The notes under the pieces: model-generated | What the model saw: only the letters and a program-made list of their open reading frames with translations | The model's database searches: none | What the model was told of the DNA's origin: nothing | Program-made: the position numbers and the translations under genes | In this document: one piece after another, positions 13,301 through 24,415 of the stretch | How the letters are laid out: each line of letters opens with the position of its first letter | How positions within the stretch are numbered: position 1 is the first letter of the stretch | Assembly: GCF_013426205.1 (NCBI RefSeq) | Contig: NC_089422.1 | Span: 4,402,001-4,466,000 of the forward strand | Reading direction: 5' to 3' | DNA: 64,000 nucleotides | Source of the DNA: Metarhizium brunneum | Taxonomy: Eukaryota > Ascomycota > Sordariomycetes > Hypocreales > Clavicipitaceae

Positions 13301-14495
13301 AAACTTCAAGCCATTCCATGAGCTCCCTTTGGTTCTCAGCTTGTACCATCATGGTCTGGTTCTTCGTTTTGACTTCGAAACAGAAGCGACGCTCTTCGCC
13401 GACTGCAGGCTTGGCATTGCAAAGCAAAACGCCTATTTCATCGCCTTGGAGTACTCCTTGAGGCCCAGGCACTAACCATCCAAAGACGCCGTCACGGCAG
13501 TAGTACCACCTCCGAGTCCAGGTGTACCGAATCGGTTTACCTGACATCGTCCTCAAAAACAACCAGCCCTGTTTCTCTGATATGACCGCAGTGCCATCCT
13601 TGGGTCGTAAATTGAGCGGTCCCCGGGAGCCCAAAAACGGCACCGTGGATGCGCTGTAATCTTCGAGCTCCCTCGAAGGTTTGAAGCCCTCAAGAGTCGT
13701 CTCTCCCAACTTCCTTCTCATAGCTTGTAGCTCCGTTCGAAAGACGCCCTCTGAAGCCTCCATCTCCTTGGCCCATCCACGTACACGATCCATTTCCCAG
13801 GTCCATCTGGTAGCATTCACTACGGCGTCTCTCGATCGTGTCAGATCTTTCCATATCTCATTGCACACCTTGACCAAAAGTTTATCCGTGGCTAATCGGA
13901 GCTGAGGGGCAAGCTGGCAATAGTCTAGCGACGCCTGGATATACGCTTTTCGATTCTCGTATACGGAGAAAGCATCTTCCCGAAGGGCCGAGGGTTCCTT
14001 TGTCTTTGACTGCCCTATATATCTCGCGAGAGTTGAATCGTAAGCCCTTTGCGATTGCTCTAATATCCTCCGTATTTCCTTGAAATTTCGCATGTCGCCA
14101 CTGAGAAAGTTCCGAATGGGATCTATAACGGCAGTGTCCATTCTCTTAACGCTGCTTAATAGCTGTTGCCAACATTCTCTTTGGCCATCGCCAACTCGTT
14201 TCAAGGCCAGAAAAGCGTAATCATTCTCAATGATTCCGTCGGCGGCCGACGGCATCGTCTTCGTCAAATATGTGTTGATGGTACCTTCGAGCCCCTGGAT
14301 CTCGTGGGCGAACTTGGATGTCGAGGTCACGTAGCCATTGAGCCATTTCTCAACAGCCTCGATTTGCTCGGTAAAGTGGCTGGCGGTTGCGCGGAACGTC
14401 GGTGAGTCGAGAGCAGCTTCATTTAGTCCGACTGGCACACCACGATCAGTCGGCCGGGGCGGGCCAGTCGTCACGACTGGTGCAGCTAGAGGCAT
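10392..14495 (-). CDS. SIP3: SIP3/LAM-type sterol-transfer protein (BAR-PH-GRAM-VASt)
   Basis: One uninterrupted frame of 1367 residues. Domains in order: a BAR-like helical region (about 20-270), a PH domain (about 308-402, with WLFLRT and TWTRRWYYC), a long disordered Ser/Pro linker, a GRAM domain (about 682-765), a VASt/StART-like sterol-binding domain (about 900-1035, starting ERHFEISAKACFHVLFG), one or two hydrophobic segments (about 1128-1143 and 1151-1168) and a basic C-terminal tail. This order is that of yeast Sip3/Lam3 and Ysp1/Lam1, ER-anchored proteins at ER-plasma membrane contact sites linked to sterol transport; Sip3 was first found as a Snf1-interacting protein. A Snf1-activating kinase gene lies in the same window but is not adjacent. 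The lack of introns in a gene this long stands out here. Confidence 0.85.
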   Translation of the reverse strand: MPLAAPVVTTGPPRPTDRGVPVGLNEAALDSPTFRATASHFTEQIEAVEKWLNGYVTSTSKFAHEIQGLEGTINTYLTKTMPSAADGIIENDYAFLALKRVGDGQRECWQQLLSSVKRMDTAVIDPIRNFLSGDMRNFKEIRRILEQSQRAYDSTLARYIGQSKTKEPSALREDAFSVYENRKAYIQASLDYCQLAPQLRLATDKLLVKVCNEIWKDLTRSRDAVVNATRWTWEMDRVRGWAKEMEASEGVFRTELQAMRRKLGETTLEGFKPSRELEDYSASTVPFLGSRGPLNLRPKDGTAVISEKQGWLFLRTMSGKPIRYTWTRRWYYCRDGVFGWLVPGPQGVLQGDEIGVLLCNAKPAVGEERRFCFEVKTKNQTMMVQAENQRELMEWLEVFEATKKKAFETSMSNNDNSVAGGTDPAFSIHPPSAPEFSAKAFDNPTAAVDDAGPGFDRSATLYIPGQDVHVGARHSVDVNNASLGRRSFSALGRDLAREDDESRREHAARIIQKLDLHRKSTFGPGVEPVPLSPGMPNNGIASLISASHNLLPAHPGTQVSASTPKQPSGFLPSLDTPPGSLAPLTLAKPPATTSLSRAAVLLTAEKRSVSNSRKLPTSVVANYWGSNVWATINTPEQPVLPRRDDDDPIGVVLAQNSETSLPGAGSQGHTSRPLPRNYPTELRAQNAQFRLLFPNAPLGENLVLVFRAAWSSSKARDSPSDTLAGDGRIYVTPDNMYFYSQQMGLVTAYGISLDIITEVTSAAGKDCDFIFIHLGQDTNETGYTRITIKVFLDDLHLLHTRLNLLVDNLQAEEPMDTQDIISALINVEKEEFERPSPGAESWEGLSPISPIDDGTSSGLPLARSQREYGSHLHPSRSPLRLPGKLHLPSRPVVYEPESMTQMAAERHFEISAKACFHVLFGDKSFVFPKLYFEHRAQQIAQGPWVLVDQGQMRREFHFKVDCVDMLGRKKSENVIDYQSIDVYSDHVTYVVTHIKTAWHLPHSGSFKLVTKIVITHVAKSKCKLAAYVKIDWSKTPALSKNLVERQALRDAINDAEEMAELATDQVRKLGPRSRTNRAIQVYGHVGQQTQVVVFSPAAAESSKKQAIKPRTLTAMLFETVRSFGESAVSSLIMWAFAGLKTLFGIITAHRVIVILLGLSALMNLLLTSAESSTWWKERSAARFMRRIGVAPNPMMSKAIYFADLDEATGTHGHELKFPKNSSCFGTYKSLLDTTEIDIPWDEAGATLSSPSSRATARRLRRTRQRLGSYRHDLVVAMRVVNSIEREMLQSEWENWLINEKSLCDDLDLVLVEDGKDELAKGSSQNQKMMGSLTGSRKKALQEWRDDYCGSCRRDFESVIKERIVTGV

Positions 14496-15010
14496 GATGA
14501 TAAGGCGAATGCGGCGTGAGGTTCTCCAGTAGCACTGCTACCTGTGCTCCGGGGCACCGTCGCACCCGTAGAATATAACTATGCAGGATCGTGGTTGAGA
14601 AGAAAGAATGACGAGACAAAGGAGATGCAGCTTGGCATAGGTAGCAGCTGCAACCAGCAACTGCTACTAGGTACCTAGGTACCTAGGAAGTGTTCGACCT
14701 CAAGCTGTGGTGAGACTCCGACCCACTGAGTTCAAGGTGACGTGCACCTTTAAGCCGCGCCCCACGCGGCGCGGATAGCCTTACCTGCGTACGGAGTACA
14801 CCAATCAACAACCAGCTGTAAGAGGCAACGGACTAAAGTACCCTTGGGATTGATTTCGTACAAGAATATATTTAAAAAATAATAATAAAAAGAGAGCGAC
14901 TGTGATAATGAAGGCTATCTAATTCTATCGGCAGCTTTTCGCCAGGTTGCTGAATGCAATTTCGAAACAAGTAATAAAGCTAGGCACATGCGTAGAAAAG
15001 GTAAAAGTAC
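14496..15010. promoter_or_regulatory. intergenic: SIP3-like promoter and eRF1 3' end
   Basis: Upstream of the SIP3-like start. It contains a perfect 20-bp palindrome at 14667-14686 built from overlapping CTAGGTACCTAG units, a GTACGGAGTAC motif at 14789-14799, and an AT-rich stretch (14866-14893) likely to hold the eRF1 polyadenylation region on the minus strand. Confidence 0.45.
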
Positions 15011-15138
15011 CGCCAGCCATTTCTGACATATTAGGAGCAGTTCACGAGATCAATAACAATTTCGAACTCTTCTTTGCAGGCTCTCTCCTTTTCGACGCGC
15101 CATCCAATCAACCTTGCCTCGGATATTCCAGGTAGCAC

Positions 15139-15204
15139 CTGCAATGTTGCGTGTGAGACTGGAGTGACCAAGAAAGTAAAACCCTAGAGACAGCAGTATC
15201 TTAC
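15139..15204 (-). other. putative spliced intron in the eRF1 3' UTR
   Basis: On the minus strand there is a 66-nt intron downstream of the eRF1 stop. The donor is GAG|GTAAGA (after 15205), a CTCAC branch-like site sits about 14 nt before the acceptor, and the acceptor is CATTGCAG (exon resumes at 15138). All signals match those of the coding introns in this window. The donor is 259 nt past the normal eRF1 stop and about 25 nt past the next in-frame stop at 15230-15232. An intron more than about 50 nt downstream of a stop is a classical trigger of exon-junction-dependent mRNA decay. Splicing has not been shown here. Confidence 0.6.
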
Positions 15205-15229
15205 CTCGATTTCTGCCGAATCAATCAGC

Positions 15230-15463
15230 TCAAGTAGCCGTCATCATTGAACGAAGTGGACTTGGTCGCGACGCCTTGTGGCCTTGCATTGAAGTGCCAG
15301 CTTCGGCATTTCGCATCAAGCGCTTCTGAGCAAATGACAGCGGCGCGGCATTGGTCGGTTTCGGCGCGGCGTCGTCGTCGTCGTCCTGGCGTACATCATC
15401 CTCGTTTTGTGCCGACGGTTCAACTTGAGCAGGTCCCTCGCTCACCACGAGGGGATCCGCAGG
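15230..15463 (-). other. in-frame open extension after the eRF1 stop codon
   Basis: Directly after the eRF1 TGA (15466-15464) the same frame stays open for 77 codons, ending at TGA 15232-15230. The extension is acidic in its first half (a run of five GAC Asp codons near 15372-15386), then has a basic stretch containing SFAQKRLMRNAEAG. The stop context is TGA-C, the leakiest of the UGA contexts, though not the strong UGA-CUA form. It is either a readthrough extension or chance open sequence in GC-rich 3' UTR; see findings. Confidence 0.45.
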
Positions 15464-17158
<1,695 letters not shown>

Positions 17159-18183
17159 TGTAATAGCGTTTGTTCAAGGCCTTGCAGACAAAATATTTGG
17201 ATTGGTCCCGCGGGACAGGGCTTTCCCTTGGGCGATGAATAAGAAAAGCAGGGAGTTCGGAGGGAGATGGGCGCTGTGCTGCACGCGAAGAAACTGGTGA
17301 AGTAGGATGCCGGAGCCAGATTTCAAGTTTTAAGGCCAAGGGATTTTTACCAAGTGCGGTTGTGAGTTAACCAGACTGTACTGGTACTATAAGTACCTAG
17401 GTACGGAGCAACCAACAAACGCCGGGTGGACGCTTGGTGGGCTCACAGCGTCCGCGTCGGCTAGTACTTGGCAAGCAGGTACCTAAAATCCCGAACCAGG
17501 CACTGGGGCCAGACACCACTTGACCACTTGGCGTCTTAAGCGCTGAGTGTAACACTAGACACAGAGCACTTAATACGTACAAGTACCCAGTGCCCTGTAC
17601 AAATCGCAGAGTGTCCATGTCAAGTTCGCCTAAGTGCCAGCTTTGGTGTTATGCCCAGCATCGTTGCATCTAAGTACTTCTTAAGTAATAGTATGCCGCA
17701 GCCCAATTGTGGACCTGACACAACATTGAATGCTCAAGTCAAGTATGGACTAGGCAGGCAGCCAGCCAGCCTATTGCCTGCTGCGACATTTTCAAGCATG
17801 GGAAAGTCTGCTTATCACCATTAAACCCCAGCCTCGTAGGCACAATGACTCTATGCATCCTTTATTAACATGCCTCGAGTTCGTAATTCGTGGTGATTAA
17901 CTACTACCCTAGGGGACTTCCCGCGCTTCGGCCCACAGACCCACATAACAATCCTGCCTCACTGCGTCCAGACTCACCGCCCGGCATTACCGACGTGCAA
18001 CGCCGCAATGGACCTCCCCAGTGCCGTAACTGTTCCCAGCACGTTGCACGTCTAATCCAGCTTTACCTTTTGGCCCATGTTGCTCCATCACTGATAGAAT
18101 CCATCTCCTCAAGCGGGCCATTCTTCTACGATAGGCCCTCTGCAGTGCTGTTGAGTCCAGACAGCATATCCCAACCGCTCTCG
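17159..18183. promoter_or_regulatory. divergent promoter of eRF1 and DUF1770 genes
   Basis: About 1 kb between two divergent start codons. It contains several GTAC-type elements (ACCTAGGTACGGAGC at 17395-17409; TACGTACAAGTACCCAG near 17574) and repeated AAGTACTT-like words near 17660-17690. An open frame reaches upstream of the DUF1770 start but has no ATG. No separate gene was seen. Confidence 0.5.
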
Positions 18184-18757
18184 ATGGACTCCCTCCCAAC
18201 AGAGGTCGCCGAGACCATTCAAGCCGGCCACATCAGATCCCATCCCGACATCAACTTCGATATCGCACCCTCCACAGCTGCAGATAAGCGCGAACCAGTC
18301 ACCCTCCACAGTCCCCGTCTCAGCGATGACGATCTTCTAAACGACATCGAAGACGACGAGGAAGACATACCCTACAGTGTTCTACACCCAACCCGCAAGT
18401 CACATAGTCTTCCTCCTTTACCGGACTTGCGGTTCGAGCAGAGTTACTTGAGGAGCATCGCCAATGCCGATACCTGGTGGAAGGTGTTGCTTATCACAGC
18501 CAGAGATCAGGTAAGCTGGCCTATCAGGAATTACTGTTCTAGAGGCGACGTTGTCTCTTGCGGGGAGTGAGTTGACAATGTAATGCGCTGTGTAGGTCAT
18601 GATGCCCTTGGCCCAAGGTCTTATTTATAACCTGCTGCTCTGTGGCTGGCAACATTGGAATAGAACTGCCAAATTACATGGCAACACAGCTGGCTCACGA
18701 GTGCGAAGGTGGTGGTATGGTGTTAATAATTGGACGATACAGAAGCGAAAGTTATAG
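18184..18757 (+). CDS. DUF1770 family fungal protein
   Basis: Two exons, 18184-18510 and 18596-18757, exactly in codon phase (donor GTAAGC, acceptor TGTAG), giving 162 residues. The middle has an acidic segment (LLNDIEDDEEDIPYS) followed by SLPPLPDLRFEQSYLRSI, which I recognise as the core of the fungal DUF1770 family. The second exon adds a Trp-rich end (VMMPLAQGLIYNLLLCGWQHW) that may be membrane-associated. The frame is open further upstream, but 18184 is the only in-frame ATG before the conserved part. Function is unknown. Confidence 0.72.
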
Positions 18758-19153
18758 TCTTGGCATAATTAATTCAACTGAATCCTGTTGACTGATGTTG
18801 AAAGTTTTCTTTTACGTATCCTCGTATCATTAGCCTTGGAAGATTAGGCGCCCTCTCGTCAAGGCAAGCCTGGCGTCATTATGTTGGACGCAGGGAAAAT
18901 ATATAAAGCCCAGAACTATCTCCTGGTCGTGTATTGTCTTCAGCGCGTCATGGCAGTCAACGCCCACCGCCCATGCGCATACTGAGACCTTTTAGCTGGC
19001 CGCACATATGGTCAGATCTCTCCCCGTCCCACTCATCTCTCCGACGGAAAGCACGTAATCATCAAATAGTACATGTATACTCTAATCACAGACATAACTT
19101 CCTGACTCCTCAAACTCCATAAAAACAGTTTTCCCAACGCCATGAAACTCCCT
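18758..19153. other. convergent intergenic spacer
   Basis: About 400 bp between the stops of the DUF1770 gene (+) and the WHIM1-type gene (-). It is moderately AT-rich and must contain both 3' ends. Nothing else was recognised. Confidence 0.5.
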
Positions 19154-21355
19154 TCAAGTAGTGTCGTTGAAATTGCCAAATGGTGATTCCAGTTGAGCAT
19201 GTGGCTTCTCAGGGCTCCCTCGAAAAGCCAAGGGTGTGGAAGGAATGGCAGATAGGGTCGGGGCTCGAATGGCATCTAGCTTTTCTGTCACATCGCCTGA
19301 ATCTGTTTGAGTCGGCTCTTTCTTGACCTGCTCTGATGGAATAGAATGTGCCTCTGGTGCCGGCACATCCTGCATTTCAACGGTTCGGGTCTCCGGGATA
19401 GTGGCATCGACCTTCCAATCCTGTGTGTCTGGGGTTGGAAGCATGTTGGAACCTTCATCCATTGGAGATAGAACTGTTCTCAGCTTAGGGGGAGTGACGG
19501 AGAGTTTCACAACCAAACTTTGGCGCTGATCATCGAGGTCATCCTCGACCATGGCTTCTTCTTCATCAAAGTCATCCTCATCGTCGGACTCTTCGGGCAC
19601 GTGGGCGTCTTCCTCATCGTCTCCGAATTCAGCCTCGCTTTCCTCGTCGGTACCATCACCCCGAGAGTTACGCTCAGACCAGCCATTTGTGTCCTGATTT
19701 GCTGCGGGGCGTCTGGGTCGTCCAGATGCACCAACTGAATGATCATGTTCCAATTCGGAATTTTCGCCTTGGATACTTCCAGGAGCGCTATCACCCACCA
19801 CCATGTTGAGCCGTGGTGGTGCCCGAATTTGTCTGCCACTTGATGTCGTTACTGGCCCGGTCTCCGCAGGGGTATTGGCCCCAGTATTGCGAGCTGATCG
19901 CCTGTAGCCGGTAGAATCGGAAAAGAAAGCATCTTCGTCATCCGAGTATGTGTACTTGATTCGCTTGCCTCGTGTACGGCCTTCGTACATGGAGAATCCT
20001 GGTTCTGGCCGTTTGAACTGCTCCTTTCGCATTTGGCGATATTCACGGCGTTTTCGTTTCTGTGACGACCGTTAGCCCAGACTATTTCAAAATTTTACAG
20101 AGCTACACCGTAACGCGTGTGGTAGTAATGGCGGTAGTCGGGGTGTTGTTTTGGTAGAACTCTTACCTCCTCACCAGCCTCAAACCGAGGAATGACTTGC
20201 AGCATCTTTTGACTCAACTTCTTCGCCTTTGGGCCACCGTCTTTCGTTTCAAGTTTTTCAGCGAGAGCCTTGAATTCTTCAATGGAACCAGCAACACTGA
20301 ACCAAGTTCTATTTGTGCCTGCCGGATTGCTCTCGCGATATACCCGAAAATTCGTGTCGTCCTGTCCTTCGACCAAGAAGTACCGTCGCTTGTCTCCATC
20401 AGATCCCCAAGGTTGTACTGATCTCGGCTGATTCAAATCGTCTTCTTGACGGTTTTGTTTGTATGCCTGGTTAATCAGACCTTTGACAGTGTCGGAGGAA
20501 GCCATTGCCCATAGGATAAGGGTGCGCAACAGCGTTAGCTGCGCCATGTTAGCAACTTAAACCACTCTGGACACAATGACACACATACTCGTTTAGTGGG
20601 TGTCATTGAGTTGAATGTCGCACCGCCTGACAACGGGTTCTTTTCTTCCCAGGAAGCAGGCCACTGGTTCTTGTGCGACGTGATCGCATCTTCCAGTGCT
20701 CTGCCATAATGCCCCAGCCTACAAGCGGGACAAATTAACTTCAATCAGTAACCTTCCAACATGAAGTTCTCAATTCTTTGGCTTACTTGACGTCTTGCTT
20801 TCGGTTCAGGAGCAAGCCCAGGATTGCACATAAAAGGTGTTCTACTCGGTCGCCGGGAATGGACTCGACGACATCGCGTTCTAGCTCCTGCGGCCCGAAA
20901 TGAGCTAGGGACTTCGGAAATGCGTCGCTAAACCGGCTTCGGAACATGACGATGAACTACTGGTGAGTTAGCCGGTTGATCATATTCAGACCATTTGAAC
21001 ACGCGAAGAATTCGCGTCATGGGTAGCCATCTACGCGACTTTCGCGTTCCCGACTGACAACGAGCAGATACGGCTTCAACGCGTCAGAGAAGAATTCCCC
21101 CCCTTATTCTCTACTTACCGCGATATCAGGGTTGTCGGCAAGAACATATTCATGTGGCGGTGACGCTGACCGTTTACGTGGTGGCGGCGATGGCTCCTTG
21201 GGCGGCTGCTCTGATAGCTTCGGGAAGAACTTCAGGATGCCCGACTTGGACTTGGTCGTCGCGTCATCGCTATTGTCGTCCAGCTCAACGTCCGACGGCA
21301 CTGGCGACAGCGACGACAAAGATGAAAGGTCAGACGAGTCGTCATCGGCAGTCAT
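19154..21355 (-). CDS. WHIM1/DDT-like chromatin-remodelling accessory protein
   Basis: Five exons: 21355-21119, 20956-20787, 20718-20589, 20538-20167 and 20059-19154, all in phase, giving 604 residues. The start is an acidic/Ser-rich stretch (MTADDDSSDLSSLSSL). Residues about 80-200 hold a helical DDT/WHIM1-like region (ERDVVESIPGDRVEHLL, LGHYGRALEDAI, LTLLRTLILWAMASSD). Residues about 205-300 contain SVQPWGSDGDKRRYFLVEG and FRVYRESNP, resembling the WHIM2/WSD region of ISWI-partner proteins (ACF1/WSTF/RSF1 type). A basic stretch with RGKRIKYTYSDDE and a long acidic disordered tail follow. Binding to an ISWI-type remodeller and linker DNA is inferred from the family. An in-frame upstream ATG at 21535 exists but its leader looks non-coding. 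Confidence 0.65.
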
Positions 21356-23425
21356 GTTGAGTTTGTCCGCAGTACAGGAAGTGAGTCGCGGTGTGTGGAG
21401 AAGTGAAGAAGGCCAGAAAGTCTTGGTTGCTCGTTGTTGAGCGTGCACTAGCAAAACCCACGGCCGCAAGCCGCAATCAGAGTTAACCCAATTGGATAAG
21501 CAAAGGGGTCTATCAAACGTCTTTGTTCTATGCACGCCTTACAAACGAATCTACCTCCTTCTAAAATGTCCAGACCTGAGACAATGAGACAGCTGGTATT
21601 ACCGCTCCCTTACCTGCCTTGCCTTGCCTTGCCTTGCCTTGCCATAATGAGCCAACTGGCGTGGTCCCTTGGATCCTTCGTACAAACCATTCGGTGTAAT
21701 GTTCCAGCACGATGCCATGGTAAGCATCCGCACAACAACAGGTGCAATCTTTAGTCCGTCATCAACCGTGCACCACCAAGCAGTTCCTCATAGAATCCCT
21801 ACCGACTTTTATATGACATATAAACGATGGGGGAGGTCCTCTGTCCATTTGTTCGTGGGTGTAGCAGTGAATTCAAAAACCAACCGAAGAATGCCCAGGA
21901 TATGAAGCAAAAGACCCAGAGTCAACATCGAATCTACATGCAACTTCCGGAAATGACTCCGTTGTTGCACAAGAAATAGGCTTTCCCAGTGCTGCCAAAG
22001 AATGGTGGACCAACGACACCATCGCGACGTAACGGAGGCCCAGACGCAGTGAATCCCGTAACGGCTCATGACTCCCAGGAAAGAGAGCCTCATCTTTCGA
22101 GTGCGACTAATAAACCAATTGCTTGGTTATCGTCAACTGCTCAAACAGGGATCGACTGTTCAGGCAGTCCAACCTATACAGACAGTGGTCATTCTTAAAC
22201 ATGGGACCAAGCAGTATCCTCACTCACACTGATTTCCATGGCAATGTCTATCGAACGCATGGGGATCATGCTTCGCATGTCTCCCTAGCATCGAGCCTCT
22301 TTCCAGTCCCCTCACCCCTGCACTTGGGGTCTTGACAATGCCACAACGGCGGGTCAGCGATATGAATCGTTATCCGCCCGCCGAGTACTCCAAGGGTCGA
22401 TGGAGTGTGAGGTTGGTGCTTCATCTCATTTTTGAGGCACGTTTCCGGCGATAATCCATCTTGATCGCCACTAGGCAGGCTCAAGCTGACCTGCCCAACC
22501 CGTGAGCCTTTGTCCACGGTATCGTCACATATGGGAGCCCCAATTCTTCGGCCGGTACCACAGCCTCGGCAAATCGCCAGCCCACCTTGTGAACGAGACT
22601 TCTTGTCATCTCAGTACCCAAACGCGGCAGCGATTCGAGACAATATAATGAACTGAGTTTTGGTTAGCAGCAACGAAATATAGCATCATAAACGTGTGAA
22701 AAGAAGAAGCAAATGTGTCAAATGCATCACATGGACCATCTTGAGAGAATTCCGCGTCTTTACAAACGAGAACCGATGTTCCTCTGCAACTGCGATGAGC
22801 AAGGCTTGAGATTCAGATGACACGACGTAGTGGCGCGGGGGCGATTTCGCGTCAAGCGCCGCACGGCAGAATTTGGCTCCTCGGTGCACAGTATATCGCA
22901 TAGTGTGACTTTGGGACACTGTGCTATGATGGAATTGCTATCGTGCTTCGCAACAGACATATTATTGAGAAATTAGGAGAGCATAAAGTAATCCGTCGTC
23001 TACTTAAATATTATAAAATCACGACAGAGGCCTTTTCTTCCAGTACTAGGAATTTGTTAATAGCGTATGCTTGGCCATAGCCATTTCGGCAGACCTTAAT
23101 ACCACATCAACTCACGAACCCAGATTGTTGAGTGGGGCCAAACTTCACTCGAAACTCACCGGAGCTACTCCGTATGATTGGACCGACTACTCGCTTGCGC
23201 GGTCCACTCTGAGATCACGTGGTCAGGGCTCCTCCAGCGCTCGAAATGGTCCCGCACACAAAAAATTGTCGCCGAATGTGCATGTAACGCCTCTTTGCTA
23301 AAACACCAAGCGGCGGGAGCCAGGTATATTCAACCCAACAACGCACCCCCGGCTCGACAATTTACTGACAGCTTCTGCTCAAAGCAGTATACTCGAACGA
23401 TTGCATCGAGTCCACACGAGCCGCC
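21356..23425. promoter_or_regulatory. 2.1-kb divergent spacer between WHIM1-type and uL2 genes
   Basis: No convincing gene; all open frames are short and lack family features. It includes a (GCCTT)5 tandem repeat at 21616-21643, a TACTCCGTA motif at 23166-23174 and a CACGTG E-box at 23216-23221, about 205 bp before the uL2 start. The section near 23200-23425 is the likely uL2 promoter and leader. Confidence 0.5.
21616..21643. repeat. (GCCTT)n tandem repeat
   Basis: Five perfect GCCTT units plus a partial one, in the leader/promoter region of the WHIM1-type gene. A simple repeat, likely variable between strains. Confidence 0.9.
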
Positions 23426-24415
23426 ATGGGTAGAGTTATTCGCAACCAGCGCAAGGGTCGCGGATCCATTTTCAGTCAGTGCCGCCCGCGAAATTTCTCG
23501 AGCTCGATTTTCGACAACGCCTGGAGACAAAAATTACTAACGTTTGGAAATAGCGGCCAACACGCGCTTGAACAAGGCCCCGGCCAAGTTCCGTACCCTC
23601 GATTATGCCGAGCGTCATGGCTACGTCCGTGGTGTAGTCAAGGACATCATTCACGATCCTGGTTAGTTTTCCTTCTATGGCAAAACATTTGGATATCGGT
23701 TTGGGATATGGGAATAGAAGGCTGATACTGGAGTCTTTTTTCCTTCAGGTCGTGGTGCTCCGCTTGCCAAGGTGTCGTTCCGTCACCCTTACAAGTACAA
23801 GCAGGTTTCCGAGACTTTCATTGCCAACGAAGGCATGTATACCGGCCAATTCATCTACGCAGGAAAGAAGGCTGCTTTGACCGTCGGCAACGTCCTCCCT
23901 CTCGGTGAGATGCCTGAGGGTACTGTCGTGTCGAACGTCGAAGAGAAGATTGGAGACCGTGGCTCTCTGGGCCGTACATCTGGTGCCTATGTCACCATCA
24001 TTGGCCACAACCCTGACGAGGGCAAGACCCGTATCAAGCTACCCTCTGGTGCTAAGAAGGTCGTTCATTCTACCACTCGTGGTATGATCGGCATTGTTGC
24101 CGGCGGTGGCCGTACCGACAAGCCTCTCCTCAAGGCTTCTCGCGCTAAGCACAAGTTCGCCGTCAAGCGCAACAGCTGGCCCAAGACTCGTGGTGTTGCC
24201 ATGAATCCTGTGGACCATCCTCACGGTGGTGTACGTGTTCCCGACAAGTGGGGTGTGAAACCTGAGATTGATGCTGACAACTTTTATAGGGTAACCACCA
24301 GCACATTGGTAAGGCGTCTACCATTTCCCGATACGCCGCTCAGGGTCAGAAGGCCGGTCTTATCGCTGCCAGAAGGACAGGTCTGTTGCGTGGTACTCAG
24401 AAGACGAAGGAGTAA
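23426..24415 (+). CDS. RPL2: 60S ribosomal protein uL2 (L8/L2)
   Basis: Four exons: 23426-23474, 23554-23661, 23749-24230 and 24290-24415. Joined they encode 254 residues, the same length as yeast Rpl2. The ends are classic ([16 protein letters not shown] at the start), and NPVDHPHGG followed by [11 protein letters not shown] across the last join contains the conserved His of the uL2 loop near the peptidyl-transferase centre. Intron 1 shows a clear TACTAAC branch site, and the donors GTCAGT, GTTAGT and GTACGT fit. The frame of exon 3 stays open past its donor for about 160 codons, but that product would lose the conserved C-terminus, so splicing to exon 4 is preferred. Confidence 0.96.

Noticed and set aside
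15010..15138. Open stretch after the eRF1 3' UTR intron that resembles a coding exon on the minus strand (VLPGISEARLIGWRVEKE)
   Set aside because: The sequence before the intron in the matching phase contains two TGA stops shortly upstream and no ATG exon was found, so a separate small gene could not be built; a 3' UTR exon of eRF1 explains it better.
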